Notes: generated by a model not told the origin, from the letters alone. A stretch of 64,000 nt of DNA from Aestuariivivens sediminicola (GCF_022662015.1 NZ_JAKMCM010000005.1:1-64000), one strand, 5' to 3'. Shown: positions 8,840 through 17,262, counted from the first letter of the stretch. Numbers and translations: made by a program.

Positions 8840-9892
8840 ATGAGACAGCTTCTATTGGTATTGTGTGCAATTCCAGCATTTGTATTCGGACAGGACACCA
8901 ATTTCTATTATGAGAAAGATGTTTTTTGGGATAAAGAGGACCGTGCCTATCATAAATCGGACAGCACTAAAGTTACAGGAGTAATTAAACGATTCCATAA
9001 AAATGGTCAGGTTGAAAAGGAGTTATACGTTGTTGATGGACTGATAAATGGGGAAGCAAGAGGGTGGCATGAAAATGGAATGCTTGGTTGGGTTGGGAAT
9101 TTAGAAAATTCTCTTGTAAATGGAGAGATTAAACAATGGTATGATAACGGACAATTAAAGGAGCGCAGTACGATGAGGAACAATCCGTTAACTGGAACAA
9201 CCTCTTACTGGCATAAGGACGGTAGCCCAAAAGGAGAAGAAAACTATGTTAATGGTAAAAAAGAGGGTTTTCAAAAGGCGTATTATGAGAGTGGTCATCT
9301 AAAAAAAGAGTTGAATGTTGTCAATGGTGAATTGGAGGGATTACAGAGGGAATATTACAGGAATGGTCAAATTAAGTCTGAAATAAAATATATTAACGGT
9401 AAAGTAGACGCAGTGATAGGTTATTACGAACGTAGTGATCACCCAAAACGAGAAAAAAATTATGTTGACGGTAAACTGGAAGGTTGGCAGAGGGATTATT
9501 ACCATAACGGTCAGCTAAAGTCTGAAGCCAAATATGTCGAGGGTGAACCATCTGAAGAGAAGACCTATTATTCTGACGGTAATCCTGAAATAGAGATAAT
9601 ATATGAGTCAGGGGAAATGCTAGTTATGAAGAAATGGTACAGTGCACATTCGGGTCAACCATCTTCTCTCATGAACGAAAGAAAACGAGAAGGTGATATT
9701 TGGACCCATAAGGAATGGTATCGGGATGGTAATTTGATGGAAGTCAGCCATACGAATAACAAAGGAGAGAGGGTAGGTATTCATCAAAGATTTTACGCTA
9801 ATGGAGCCCTTGAATATGAAGGCAATTTTGATGAAAACGGTGAAAACATTTCAAGTAAAAGTTATGACATAAATGGACAACAAAGGAATTAA
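8840..9892 (+). CDS. Secreted MORN_2 (YwqK-like) repeat protein, copy 2
   Basis: The 350-residue product is the paralogue of the gene at 5394-6440. It has the same signal peptide (MRQLLLVLCAIPAFVFG), the same KSDSTKVTGVIKRF block, a run of Y-x-N-G-x-L/I-K repeats and a nearly identical C-terminal block (KREGDIWTHKEWYRDG, SHTNNKGERVG). The middle repeats have diverged and been rearranged, as expected for recombination between repeats. The promoter-proximal DNA (CATAAA...TTATCTTTAAAAAAATA...GGTATG) is also conserved. It is exported to the periplasm or surface; its function is unknown. Confidence 0.85.
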   Translation: MRQLLLVLCAIPAFVFGQDTNFYYEKDVFWDKEDRAYHKSDSTKVTGVIKRFHKNGQVEKELYVVDGLINGEARGWHENGMLGWVGNLENSLVNGEIKQWYDNGQLKERSTMRNNPLTGTTSYWHKDGSPKGEENYVNGKKEGFQKAYYESGHLKKELNVVNGELEGLQREYYRNGQIKSEIKYINGKVDAVIGYYERSDHPKREKNYVDGKLEGWQRDYYHNGQLKSEAKYVEGEPSEEKTYYSDGNPEIEIIYESGEMLVMKKWYSAHSGQPSSLMNERKREGDIWTHKEWYRDGNLMEVSHTNNKGERVGIHQRFYANGALEYEGNFDENGENISSKSYDINGQQRN

Positions 9893-10087
9893 ACACCGTT
9901 ATGATCCATATAATAACTATTGCCTCAAATAGTTTTCTAGTCAGGCAGGGCCACAATTTAAAAGTCATTTCTTGATTGAAGTGGCTTGTTTTGTATACTA
10001 AAGCTTCATTCAGGTTTTTAGGAACCTTAAGATTCTAACTTGGCTCTCACAATTACATACTTCGGCACAAAAGGACATCACTAGCAA

Positions 10088-10267
10088 TCACAAAACAAGT
10101 TTACCAAATAGTGTAATCATTTCCGTCATACCAATTGAGATTTTTGGCGCAAGTTCAATTCCCGGACCTTTAAGCTGGCCCTCTGTTTTATCAAGTACAG
10201 GAAGGTGTACTGGCATCATTTTTGCATCGCATTGAGAACATGGCTTTTTTACGAATGGGTTTGAGAA
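10088..10267 (-). pseudogene. Possible C-terminal gene remnant with a CxxC motif
   Basis: The gap between 9893 and 10384 is otherwise featureless. On the minus strand a frame is open from 10267 to a stop at 10088-10090 and has no plausible start. It encodes about 59 residues of protein-like composition, including KKPCSQCDAKMMPVHLP and a tail with GPGIELAPKISIG. The CxxC motif and ordered hydrophobic pattern suggest the end of a decayed gene. I do not recognise the family, and chance cannot be excluded. Confidence 0.3.
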
Positions 10268-10384
10268 TTAAGCCGGTGAATGTTATGTGTATGCCTTTTA
10301 AATACATGGACTTTCATTGACCATTTTCCTTCACGGAAACGGGATATTCTCAAACAATTAATTAATCTCAAAAAACTATAAGTA

Positions 10385-10744
10385 ATGAAAAAAATGGTAT
10401 TGACATTAGGAATTGGACTTTTGTTTATCACATCCACCTACGCTCAGGAAAATAATAAAATAGCCGTTAAGGGAGATTTTATACAAATGGACATGAAATG
10501 CACCACAGCATATCGTAATTTCCACGGCTTCGGTAAAGAATATGTTGAGATTGATAAGGCTTTAATTAGAAAAAATTCAATTCTTTCCATTGTTGTGAAT
10601 AACAATGAAGTCATCATTACGACTACTGAGTTGAGTTGGGCCAATTCTACAAATATATCTAAACATTATGCGTTTAAATTCTCAGATTCAGATGCGTGCA
10701 ACAGGTTCTACTCTGGCTTGGTTGATACGATTTCAATAGATTAA
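10385..10744 (+). CDS. Small secreted protein of unknown function
   Basis: The 119-residue precursor has a classical signal peptide (LTLGIGLLFITSTYAQ). The mature domain of about 98 residues appears beta-rich, with a KGDFIQMDMKC strand, ILSIVVNNNEVIITTTELSW and a helical end (DSDACNRFYSGLVD). Two cysteines could form one disulfide. There is no lipobox. It is isolated, with about 490 bases upstream that contain only a possible gene remnant, and it converges with the minus-strand gene at 10980. The family was not recognised. Confidence 0.65.
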   Translation: MKKMVLTLGIGLLFITSTYAQENNKIAVKGDFIQMDMKCTTAYRNFHGFGKEYVEIDKALIRKNSILSIVVNNNEVIITTTELSWANSTNISKHYAFKFSDSDACNRFYSGLVDTISID

Positions 10745-10979
10745 TGCGCCCCTCACATATTTAGATTTCATGCCAATAGGTGAAGTACAATAGCATTAAC
10801 CGTACTGACCAACACATAGGATCTGAGCTTATTTTATGTAGGAAACTGAACTACACCGTATAAATAACCGCATGAGATAACGATTTCAATAGCTGGCGCT
10901 TAGGTTTGTGCTCGTACTGCTCATGGGAGCAAACCGTATTACGGATCTGTAGCATAGTGCTCCTGTTTCTGTGGGGGTT

Positions 10980-11942
10980 TTAGTTGATTTGATTGGCTCT
11001 TTTGTAATAGGATTCTTTCTTGAATAAGCCCTCTGTCTTAAGGCTCAGCCCCGTGTTATTTAATCGGGTAATGAGAAATCGCCTTCTCCACTTATTTACA
11101 TCAGGTAAATAGTCCAATTGCAGGTAAAACTTAGGGTATCCCATGAAGTTCTCCTCAAGTTCTATGGACCACCAGCCAATTACCTTTCCTTCATTGGCAA
11201 TCTCCATTTGGCTCGTGAATTCATAATCGCCCGTATAATCTGAAATCCACAATCCGGGAAGGCTGCCATATAAGACCTCAATAACATCAGCAGCATTTTG
11301 ATCTTTTTTTAGTTCATTTAAGTCAAATTCATTTGCCAAAACATGCTGTTTGTCAGATTCACAGCGCCCTCCCATGCCATTGACCCAATGCCCTTTAGCA
11401 CAAAGATTTCCACCCCACATATAGCCTTTTAGAGACTTGCCATAGGAGACCAGAAACCAGTTATATCCTCTTGAAGTACTGTCAGTAGCGTGAATCAGTT
11501 TCAGTTTGGCATCGGCAGCAGTTAACACGGTGTCCTTTGATGCCGTAAATGAGGGTTCACTGTAAATACTTCCGTCAAGGGTCCCAACGTAGATTGGCCT
11601 TTCAAAAAAGCCGGATAAAAAATAAACCCACAGGAGCACCAATACTGCAGCAAGGGTAATAAAAACAGGCTTGGCTCCAAATAGTTCAATCAGCTTTACA
11701 AATAGCTGAATCAGAGCTCCAAAGGCCCAGGTTATAAGGAGAGCAACGGTGCATAATCCGCCAATAAATGCAATAACACCTCCGATTATGATATTGAATA
11801 AAGCAGGAATTGCACCGTCACCCGGTGTGTTCTCAAAGATTTGTATATCCTGACTGATAATCTTAATGCCGATATAGGTGACAAGCGCTCCTATAACGAA
11901 CAGGACAGCCGCAATTGCATGGGGCAGGTTTTTTAAGTTCAT
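10980..11942 (-). CDS. Membrane protein with SH3-like extracytoplasmic domain
   Basis: The 320-residue product starts with three hydrophobic segments (about residues 9-29, 47-80 and 93-112) and continues into a soluble domain. Residues 118-180 (IYVGTLDGSIYSEPSF, WFLVSYG, GYMWGGNLC) follow the pattern of bacterial SH3b domains. The remainder has WISDYTGDYEFTSQMEI and a basic C-terminus. It is probably an inner-membrane protein with its domain in the periplasm; the specific role is unknown. It lies convergent to the small secreted gene at 10385 and has a repeat-rich leader upstream (11943-12320). Confidence 0.65.
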   Translation of the reverse strand: MNLKNLPHAIAAVLFVIGALVTYIGIKIISQDIQIFENTPGDGAIPALFNIIIGGVIAFIGGLCTVALLITWAFGALIQLFVKLIELFGAKPVFITLAAVLVLLWVYFLSGFFERPIYVGTLDGSIYSEPSFTASKDTVLTAADAKLKLIHATDSTSRGYNWFLVSYGKSLKGYMWGGNLCAKGHWVNGMGGRCESDKQHVLANEFDLNELKKDQNAADVIEVLYGSLPGLWISDYTGDYEFTSQMEIANEGKVIGWWSIELEENFMGYPKFYLQLDYLPDVNKWRRRFLITRLNNTGLSLKTEGLFKKESYYKRANQIN

Positions 11943-12096
11943 AAAATAAATTGTTTAGCTCTTTGTCCACCCCTAATATAGGCACTTTCATAAAGACCCC
12001 TGGGGAATTCAAAAAAATATAATGTTTTTTGCAGCTGCTATAAAACCCGGAACAACTCATAATGAGATGCTTCTCTTGCCCGGTTTAGTCTGGCGT

Positions 12097-12246
12097 GGGA
12101 CCACCCTAGTAATAGAAACCTCAGCATTAGCCGTGTATTTTTTGGAACACACCTGGGGACTAAGTTTATATGGCGTCGGGTTAAATGGAACGATAGAAAG
12201 TTAAATACTGGATGGGATTCCCAAGAAATTGGGTCTTTTATGATGA
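12097..12246 (+). repeat. Dispersed repeat, copy F (mosaic of both module types)
   Basis: GTGGGACCACC, the opening of copies A-C, is followed by GAAACCTCAG, the opening of copy D. It then continues through degenerate D-like blocks AATACTGGATGGGATTCC and GAAATTGGGTCTTTTATGATGA. No strong hairpin survives. This composite links the two module types and suggests they belong to one decayed element or were shuffled together. Confidence 0.6.
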
Positions 12247-12320
12247 CTGATATATATCATTGCTTGGGTATAATAATCGTGGTATTTTTTGATTCTCAGT
12301 AATATTTAATACTTAATAAA

Positions 12321-12986
12321 ATGAAAAAAATACTTAGCACACTAATTATGCTTGGCTTTTTTATATATGGGTTTGGTCAGACAAATCTTTATGTAAATCC
12401 TGCTTTCGAAAGTATTGCGATGAACCATGAGGTCATAGCAATAGCCCCCTTCAAAACCCAAGTGAAATTGCGCCCTAAGCAAATGGCGGAAATAAGCACT
12501 GAACAATTACATAATTTGGAAAAATCAGAAGGCGAGGCAATTCAAAGGGCCATGCATTCATGGTTTTTAAAGCGCAAAAAAAGAGGAAGTCTACTTTACA
12601 TAGATTTGCAGGACCCTAGAACAACAACATCAATTTTATCTCAAAATGGGATTGATTATGATAACATAACAGAATTTTCTCCTCAACAGTTAGCGGATTT
12701 ATTAAACGTTGATTCGATTATTATGGGAGAATATGAGACAAATAAACCAATGTCAGAAGGAGCATCTGTGGTATTAGGCGTGCTTGTTGGCTTTTTCGGG
12801 ACAACAAATAGCGCTACGATGAATATGAGTATATATAATGGAGAGGATGGCATTCTGTTGTGGAATTATAATAAAAAAGTAAGAGGTAGTATTGGCAGTA
12901 GTCCAGACGACCTAATTAATATATTGATGAGAAAAGCATCGCGGCGGATGGCCTACACAAAGAGCGACAAAGACAAATCTCTATGA
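12321..12986 (+). CDS. Secreted protein with LpoB/CsgG-like (TolB N-domain-like) fold, putative
   Basis: The 221-residue product has a signal peptide ending near YGFGQ. The mature domain opens with a HEVIAIAPFKTQVKL strand, has a helix-rich middle, then LADLLNVDSIIMGEYET, a Gly-rich hydrophobic loop (VVLGVLVGFFG), NMSIYNGEDGILLWNY and a final helix. 'vaiapF ... aDaiivGey ... l.d...g.llw' is the order seen in the LpoB/CsgG/DUF799 group of outer-membrane-associated proteins. There is no lipobox, which is unusual for that group. The assignment is by pattern only; the role is unknown. Confidence 0.55.
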   Translation: MKKILSTLIMLGFFIYGFGQTNLYVNPAFESIAMNHEVIAIAPFKTQVKLRPKQMAEISTEQLHNLEKSEGEAIQRAMHSWFLKRKKRGSLLYIDLQDPRTTTSILSQNGIDYDNITEFSPQQLADLLNVDSIIMGEYETNKPMSEGASVVLGVLVGFFGTTNSATMNMSIYNGEDGILLWNYNKKVRGSIGSSPDDLINILMRKASRRMAYTKSDKDKSL

Positions 12987-13154
12987 ATACAAATAGGAAG
13001 AAGCAAAAGGAGACAAACCATTCTGGAATACGGCGGTTTTTTTAACCATTGGGATAACTCAATTTAGCGCATCTTCTTGCAATGTATTAACGCCTCACAG
13101 GTATAATTTTATGAGTTTTGAAATTCAAATCAACGATTTTAGCGCGCAAAAAAT

Positions 13155-13634
13155 TTAATCAATTGGAATCACTAAAGTGATCCCAATATTTTTCGGTGAT
13201 TTAAAGTGGTTATTGTTCAATGTGCTTTGGGATGTACCCAACAAGAGATTGGCTTTTTTCTTATGTTCATTTGCTTTCATGAAAAAAGGGATACTAGCTA
13301 AAGAGGCACAGACACCACCTATCATAAAACCATTAATTTTTAAATCTGCTTCGCCCTCACCATCCACAAAAGCGTCTCCCATAGCATCCCAGAGTGCATC
13401 ATCAAAAGATATTACCATGCCTGTAATTAAAAAGACTCCGCCGGCTGCCAAATTAATTATTCCCAGAGTTTGGTTTTTTCTATATTTCTGAATGTGAAAA
13501 TCATAGGATTCTAAGGCTGAAGATTCAGAAGTGGGTTCAAGTTGTTGAGCCTGTGCCAAACTACATATCAGCAAAAGATTAATCAGGGTTAACCGAATGG
13601 CTTTGAGCGTGGGGTAAAGTGATCGTGTTCTCAT
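13155..13634 (-). CDS. Small membrane protein with YDFHIQK motif, paralogue 1
   Basis: I placed the start at ATG 13634, where a signal peptide begins (MRTRSLYPTLKAIRLT then LLLICSLAQAQ); the frame is open further upstream but without signal-like sequence. The mature protein starts ESYDFHIQKYRKNQ, followed by two hydrophobic segments (GIINLAAGGVFLITGMVI and INGFMIGGVCASLASIPFF) and a basic tail (NEHKKKANLLLG). The protein at 26340-26759 has the same motif, segment spacing and tail, so the two are paralogues. The function is unknown; small size and two helices suggest an envelope accessory protein. Confidence 0.65.
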   Translation of the reverse strand: MRTRSLYPTLKAIRLTLINLLLICSLAQAQQLEPTSESSALESYDFHIQKYRKNQTLGIINLAAGGVFLITGMVISFDDALWDAMGDAFVDGEGEADLKINGFMIGGVCASLASIPFFMKANEHKKKANLLLGTSQSTLNNNHFKSPKNIGITLVIPID

Positions 13635-13902
13635 GATATTTACTATTAATTGTATATTTAAATTTAATGTGGTAAAAGAGAATCTATATCCCGAATGATG
13701 GTTTGTAGATGAATCAGGACATTTAAGCGGTTTACCGTTGAATTTTGCTGCATACAAACTACTTAAAGCACCTTGGGTCTGTTAGGCAATCTGTTAAAAC
13801 AGGTCTTTCGTATTGGGTTAATCAAATTTGCAATCCATTGTATGCAGAAGGCCTCAGTGCTGTGTTCTGAAGGTAAATTTCATGAGACCATAACGGATTA
13901 AG

Positions 13903-13937
13903 TTTGAAAAATCATCGTTTGGGTGAAAATATATTTG
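13903..13937 (+). promoter_or_regulatory. Candidate flavobacterial promoter for the GH20-like gene
   Basis: TTTG at 13903-13906 and TATATTTG at 13930-13937 resemble the Bacteroidota -33 (TTTG) and -7 (TAnnTTTG) boxes. The spacer of 23 bases is slightly long. The predicted transcript would start near 13945 and include the palindrome at 13987-14000. The rest of the 13635-14071 gap holds no recognisable gene. Confidence 0.4.
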
Positions 13938-13986
13938 CGACAAGCAATCACGATCATTATTTTTATACAACAAGACCAACATTCAA

Positions 13987-14000
13987 TTCGGGTACCCGAA
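13987..14000. promoter_or_regulatory. Perfect 14-bp palindrome, candidate operator
   Basis: TTCGGGTACCCGAA reads the same on both strands. It is GC-rich within an AT-rich leader, 72 bases before the GH20-like start and about 50 bases after the candidate promoter. Position and symmetry suit a dimeric repressor or activator site. No regulator gene of a matching type lies nearby. Confidence 0.4.
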
Positions 14001-14071
14001 CCCGTGAGTTGCATGGTTATAATCCGGTTTCCCATTGCGCGTAATTTTGAAATAAAAATAAAATCAGTGAT

Positions 14072-15133
14072 ATGAGAATTAAACCAGTGCTTATTGGGGC
14101 ATTGTGCTTTGCGCTTTCCATCTCGGCGCAAGATGTATTGCCCATCAGAGGATTTGCCATTGCGGCTCCAAAAAAAGAAAATGTCGACCGGTTTGTCAAA
14201 TTCATCAACGAGGAGCTTCCTCCAAGACAGATTAACACCTTGATCTTGAGAGTCGATTATAATTTTCAGTACAAGTCGCATCCGGAACTGGCTGAAGATA
14301 ACGGCCTCTCCCAGGATGACGTTAATAAAATAGTATCGGCTTGCCAGAACAATAACATTGATGTTATCCCTCAAATTAACTTATTGGGACATCAGTCATG
14401 GCATTCAGATCTGGAAATGCTACTGAAAGTTTACCCGGAATTCGATGAAACCCCGAACATACAACTTCCGGAAAGCTATGAATGGCCGAATGATGATGAT
14501 CTTTATTGTAAAAGTTATTGCCCTTTACATCCTAAAGTACATGAGGTTGTATTTTCGATAATGGATGAAATTGTTACTGCTTTTCAGGCCAATGCCTTCC
14601 ATGCGGGAATGGACGAGGTATTCTACATAGGTCATGAAGACTGCCCCCGCTGTAACGGAAAAGATAAGGCCGAGTTATTTGCCGGAGAACTGACAAAAAT
14701 AAGGAACCACCTGGCCTTGTCGGGCCATAAACTCTGGATATGGGGCGATCGGCTGTTGGACGGAAAGACGACAGGAATGGGTATGTGGGAGGCAAGTATG
14801 AATAACACCCACAGAGCCATAGACATGATTCCAAAAGACATTGTGATATGCGATTGGCACTATGAGCGTATGGAGCCCACAGCAGCTTATTTTGCCTTAA
14901 AGGGATTTGATGTGGTGACCTCTTCATATAAAAAGGGTGCAGTGGCTCTAAAACAATTGGCCTTTTTGGAGAATATCAGAAGAAATTCAAGTGAGGAAAC
15001 AGCCCAACACATTTTGGGTATGGTGCATACATCATGGAGCTCAGCCTCCTCCTTTCTGGACCGATTTTATGCCCCTTTTGATAAAACGAAACAAAACGAC
15101 GCAGTTTGCTTTAAAATATTATTTGGCGAATAG
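14072..15133 (+). CDS. GH20-like beta-N-acetylhexosaminidase
   Basis: This is a secreted TIM-barrel enzyme (signal peptide MRIKPVLIGALCFALSISAQ). The diagnostic Asp-Glu pair of GH20 lies at about residues 181-182 in FHAGMDEVFYIG; these residues polarise the substrate acetamido group and act as general acid. Other barrel strands are DVIPQINLLGHQSW and LWIWGDRLLDG. At 353 residues it lacks the N-terminal GH20b domain and most C-terminal extensions of typical hexosaminidases. It probably releases terminal GlcNAc or GalNAc in the periplasm. It is followed by a GH18 lipoprotein, which fits joint processing of GlcNAc-containing polymers or glycans. Exo-specificity cannot be read. Confidence 0.8.
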   Translation: MRIKPVLIGALCFALSISAQDVLPIRGFAIAAPKKENVDRFVKFINEELPPRQINTLILRVDYNFQYKSHPELAEDNGLSQDDVNKIVSACQNNNIDVIPQINLLGHQSWHSDLEMLLKVYPEFDETPNIQLPESYEWPNDDDLYCKSYCPLHPKVHEVVFSIMDEIVTAFQANAFHAGMDEVFYIGHEDCPRCNGKDKAELFAGELTKIRNHLALSGHKLWIWGDRLLDGKTTGMGMWEASMNNTHRAIDMIPKDIVICDWHYERMEPTAAYFALKGFDVVTSSYKKGAVALKQLAFLENIRRNSSEETAQHILGMVHTSWSSASSFLDRFYAPFDKTKQNDAVCFKILFGE

Positions 15134-15295
15134 CGGTAACACAATACTAGTGTCCAAAGTGCAATTTGTGAAAAGAATACCCTAATGGATCTAAGAATAC
15201 ACGGTTATACTTATTTTTTTGTTATCGTTTGCAGTCTTACTCTTATTTCATTTTTAATTGAACATTCACCCAGGGACACCTGAAACTTTTTTAAT

Positions 15296-16435
15296 ATGGA
15301 ACTAATGACACACATCCGGGATTACCTAAAGCCCTTTATTTTAATTCAATTCATACTGTTGTTCTCATGCGATATGAAAAACAAAATGCCTGATGCAGAT
15401 GTTGAAAACACTGAATTTAAGATTGTAGGGTATTTAAGCGGAGGCAGTTTTGATAAAATTGATCATCTCGAACTTGATAAACTAACGCATTTAAACCTTG
15501 CATTTGCCAATCCGGATAACAATGGGAAACTCATTTTCAGCTACAATAGAGATGTCAAAGAGATCGTTGAAAAAGGTCATGCTGCTGGTTTGAAAGTGTT
15601 TATATCCCTGGCAGGAGGCGGTACACCAGACACCTCAATTTGGAGTGCACTCTTGCAGCCGGAGCGTATGCCAGCTTTCGTGAAGCACATATTGGATTAT
15701 GTGGACGACAACAATCTGGATGGGGTCGATGTGGATATTGAAGGCAATTTACTGCCATATATAGGAGATACTTATACACCATTTGTTCTTGAACTAAGGG
15801 ATGCGCTCCATGCAAAAGGGAAGGGTATCACCACTGCCCTGGGGGCCACCTGGCTACATGAATCCGTTACTCAGCAATCCCTGGAGGCCTATGACTTTAT
15901 CAATGTCATGGTCTACGATAAGACGGGGCCCTGGAGACCTCAGGATGTTGGACCGCACGCTCCGATCTCCTATGCAGAAGAAGCTATAGCATTCTGGATT
16001 AATGAAAAAAAGATACCTTCTGAACACATTGTACTCGGCATGCCATTTTATGGATGGGATTTTTCACATCCGGTAAGATCAAGAACCTACAGGCAAATCA
16101 TAAGGGACAATCCAGAACACGCGTATACAGATCAGATGGATAGCCTATACTACAATGGAATTCCCACAATTGTACATAAGACGCAAATGGCAAAGAACAA
16201 ACTTGGCGGGGTAATGTTTTGGGAGATTTCTCAGGATACCATTCATGAACTGTCATTATTGAGGGCTGTCCACCAGACTCTGGAGGCAGATAGTTGTCTT
16301 GTAAGTACATTCTATAAGGATTCAGATGGTGATGGATTTGGTGATCCCACAAAACCACTTCAGGCCTGTCAGAGACCCCTTGGATATGTGACAAACCGAG
16401 GTGATAGCAACGATACAAACCCGGAGATCCAGTAA
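15296..16435 (+). CDS. GH18 lipoprotein (chitinase / endo-N-acetylglucosaminidase-like)
   Basis: The hallmark DGxDxDxE motif is present as LDGVDVDIEG with the catalytic Glu at about residue 149. Other GH18 strands are LTHLNLAFANP, KVFISLAGGG, FINVMVYD and GVMFWEISQD. The leader carries lipobox LFSC, so the enzyme should be anchored. After the barrel a short tail (about residues 338-379) contains DSDGDGFGDP and GYVTNRGDSNDTNPE, like one unit of the Ca-binding, MopE/thrombospondin-type repeat. It cleaves beta-1,4 bonds between GlcNAc units by substrate-assisted catalysis; chitin, chitooligosaccharides or N-glycan cores are all possible substrates. It may act in sequence with the GH20-like enzyme upstream. 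Confidence 0.85.
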   Translation: MELMTHIRDYLKPFILIQFILLFSCDMKNKMPDADVENTEFKIVGYLSGGSFDKIDHLELDKLTHLNLAFANPDNNGKLIFSYNRDVKEIVEKGHAAGLKVFISLAGGGTPDTSIWSALLQPERMPAFVKHILDYVDDNNLDGVDVDIEGNLLPYIGDTYTPFVLELRDALHAKGKGITTALGATWLHESVTQQSLEAYDFINVMVYDKTGPWRPQDVGPHAPISYAEEAIAFWINEKKIPSEHIVLGMPFYGWDFSHPVRSRTYRQIIRDNPEHAYTDQMDSLYYNGIPTIVHKTQMAKNKLGGVMFWEISQDTIHELSLLRAVHQTLEADSCLVSTFYKDSDGDGFGDPTKPLQACQRPLGYVTNRGDSNDTNPEIQ

Positions 16436-16509
16436 CTACCAACCGAATAAATAAAATAGCTATACAGAGTTGAAGTTTTTTTAAGTTTTCAACCGTTTTA
16501 ACCATTCGA

Positions 16510-17262
16510 ATGAGTCATACGCGTTATAAAGCAACAAAATTATACCTCCTTGTACTGCTCCTATGCATGCCATATACCTTTTATGCACGACCGAGAGCAA
16601 AAACAGGTTTACGTATTCTGTTTAATGAGGACAAAGCGCATTTTACACCAGATGAAAAAGAACGTATCACCGAATTCATAACAGCCTCAGAACGAAAAAT
16701 AAGAAGGCTATTGCCTGATTTGCCAGAGGATATTACGGTGTCCATTGAACTGACGGACAACGATTTTAAAGACAACGGTGGGGTGATTGGCAGAGCTGAA
16801 AGAAACCGTCCTGCTAAGGTGGTTATTGAAGTGTCAAGTGCGTATCAGGGGGGCGTTGGTCAGGCCATTAAAACAGGTTTAATACCTGTAATCTATCACG
16901 AATTTCATCATCTTGCAAGAGGCTGGGCCATACAGGATAACAAGTATGACACCGACATTCATATCGCCGCTGTCAATGAGGGTTTGGCGGTTGTATTCTC
17001 CGAAATCTATACAGGCGTAGTTCTGCCCTGGAATACCTATCCAAACAATGTGAGTCTTTGGGTAGAAGAGATCATTGCCTTGCCGGAGAATTCAAATTAC
17101 AGGTCATGGATGTTTCAACATCCAGACGGCAGAATTGGAATTGGATACAAGGCGGGGAATTTTATTGTACGGGAGGCCATGGCAAACTCGAATAAGGACA
17201 TACTGGAATTGAGTAAACTGTCGCATCGAAAAATACTGAAACTGGCAGGATACAAAAGATAA
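16510..17262 (+). CDS. Predicted secreted zinc metalloprotease (HEFHH)
   Basis: The motif HEFHHL at about residues 130-135, with a downstream NEGLAVVFSE supplying a likely third ligand Glu, matches DUF2268-type predicted Zn-dependent proteases (gluzincin-like). The N-terminus is hydrophobic (LYLLVLLLCMPYTFYA), indicating export. An upstream domain (residues 30-110) has alternating strands and helices (DITVSIELTDNDF). It lies 74 bases after the GH18 gene on the same strand and may belong to the same transcript, where it could process glycoproteins. Protease activity is inferred from the motif only. Confidence 0.7.
   Translation: MSHTRYKATKLYLLVLLLCMPYTFYARPRAKTGLRILFNEDKAHFTPDEKERITEFITASERKIRRLLPDLPEDITVSIELTDNDFKDNGGVIGRAERNRPAKVVIEVSSAYQGGVGQAIKTGLIPVIYHEFHHLARGWAIQDNKYDTDIHIAAVNEGLAVVFSEIYTGVVLPWNTYPNNVSLWVEEIIALPENSNYRSWMFQHPDGRIGIGYKAGNFIVREAMANSNKDILELSKLSHRKILKLAGYKR

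Noticed and set aside
10249-10437. Minus-strand 62-codon frame overlapping the start of the small secreted gene
   Set aside because: It overlaps the well-supported signal peptide gene at 10385 on the other strand and shows no domain; the neighbouring frame with the CxxC peptide is the more protein-like one.
12022-12204. Plus-strand open frame of 60 codons
   Set aside because: It coincides with dispersed repeat copy F; the apparent peptide is the translation of the repeat.
14990-15190. Possible frameshift at the 3' end of the GH20-like gene
   Set aside because: The alternative frame past the stop shows no hexosaminidase-like sequence, and the observed C-terminus (FKILFGE) is plausible for this short GH20 form.
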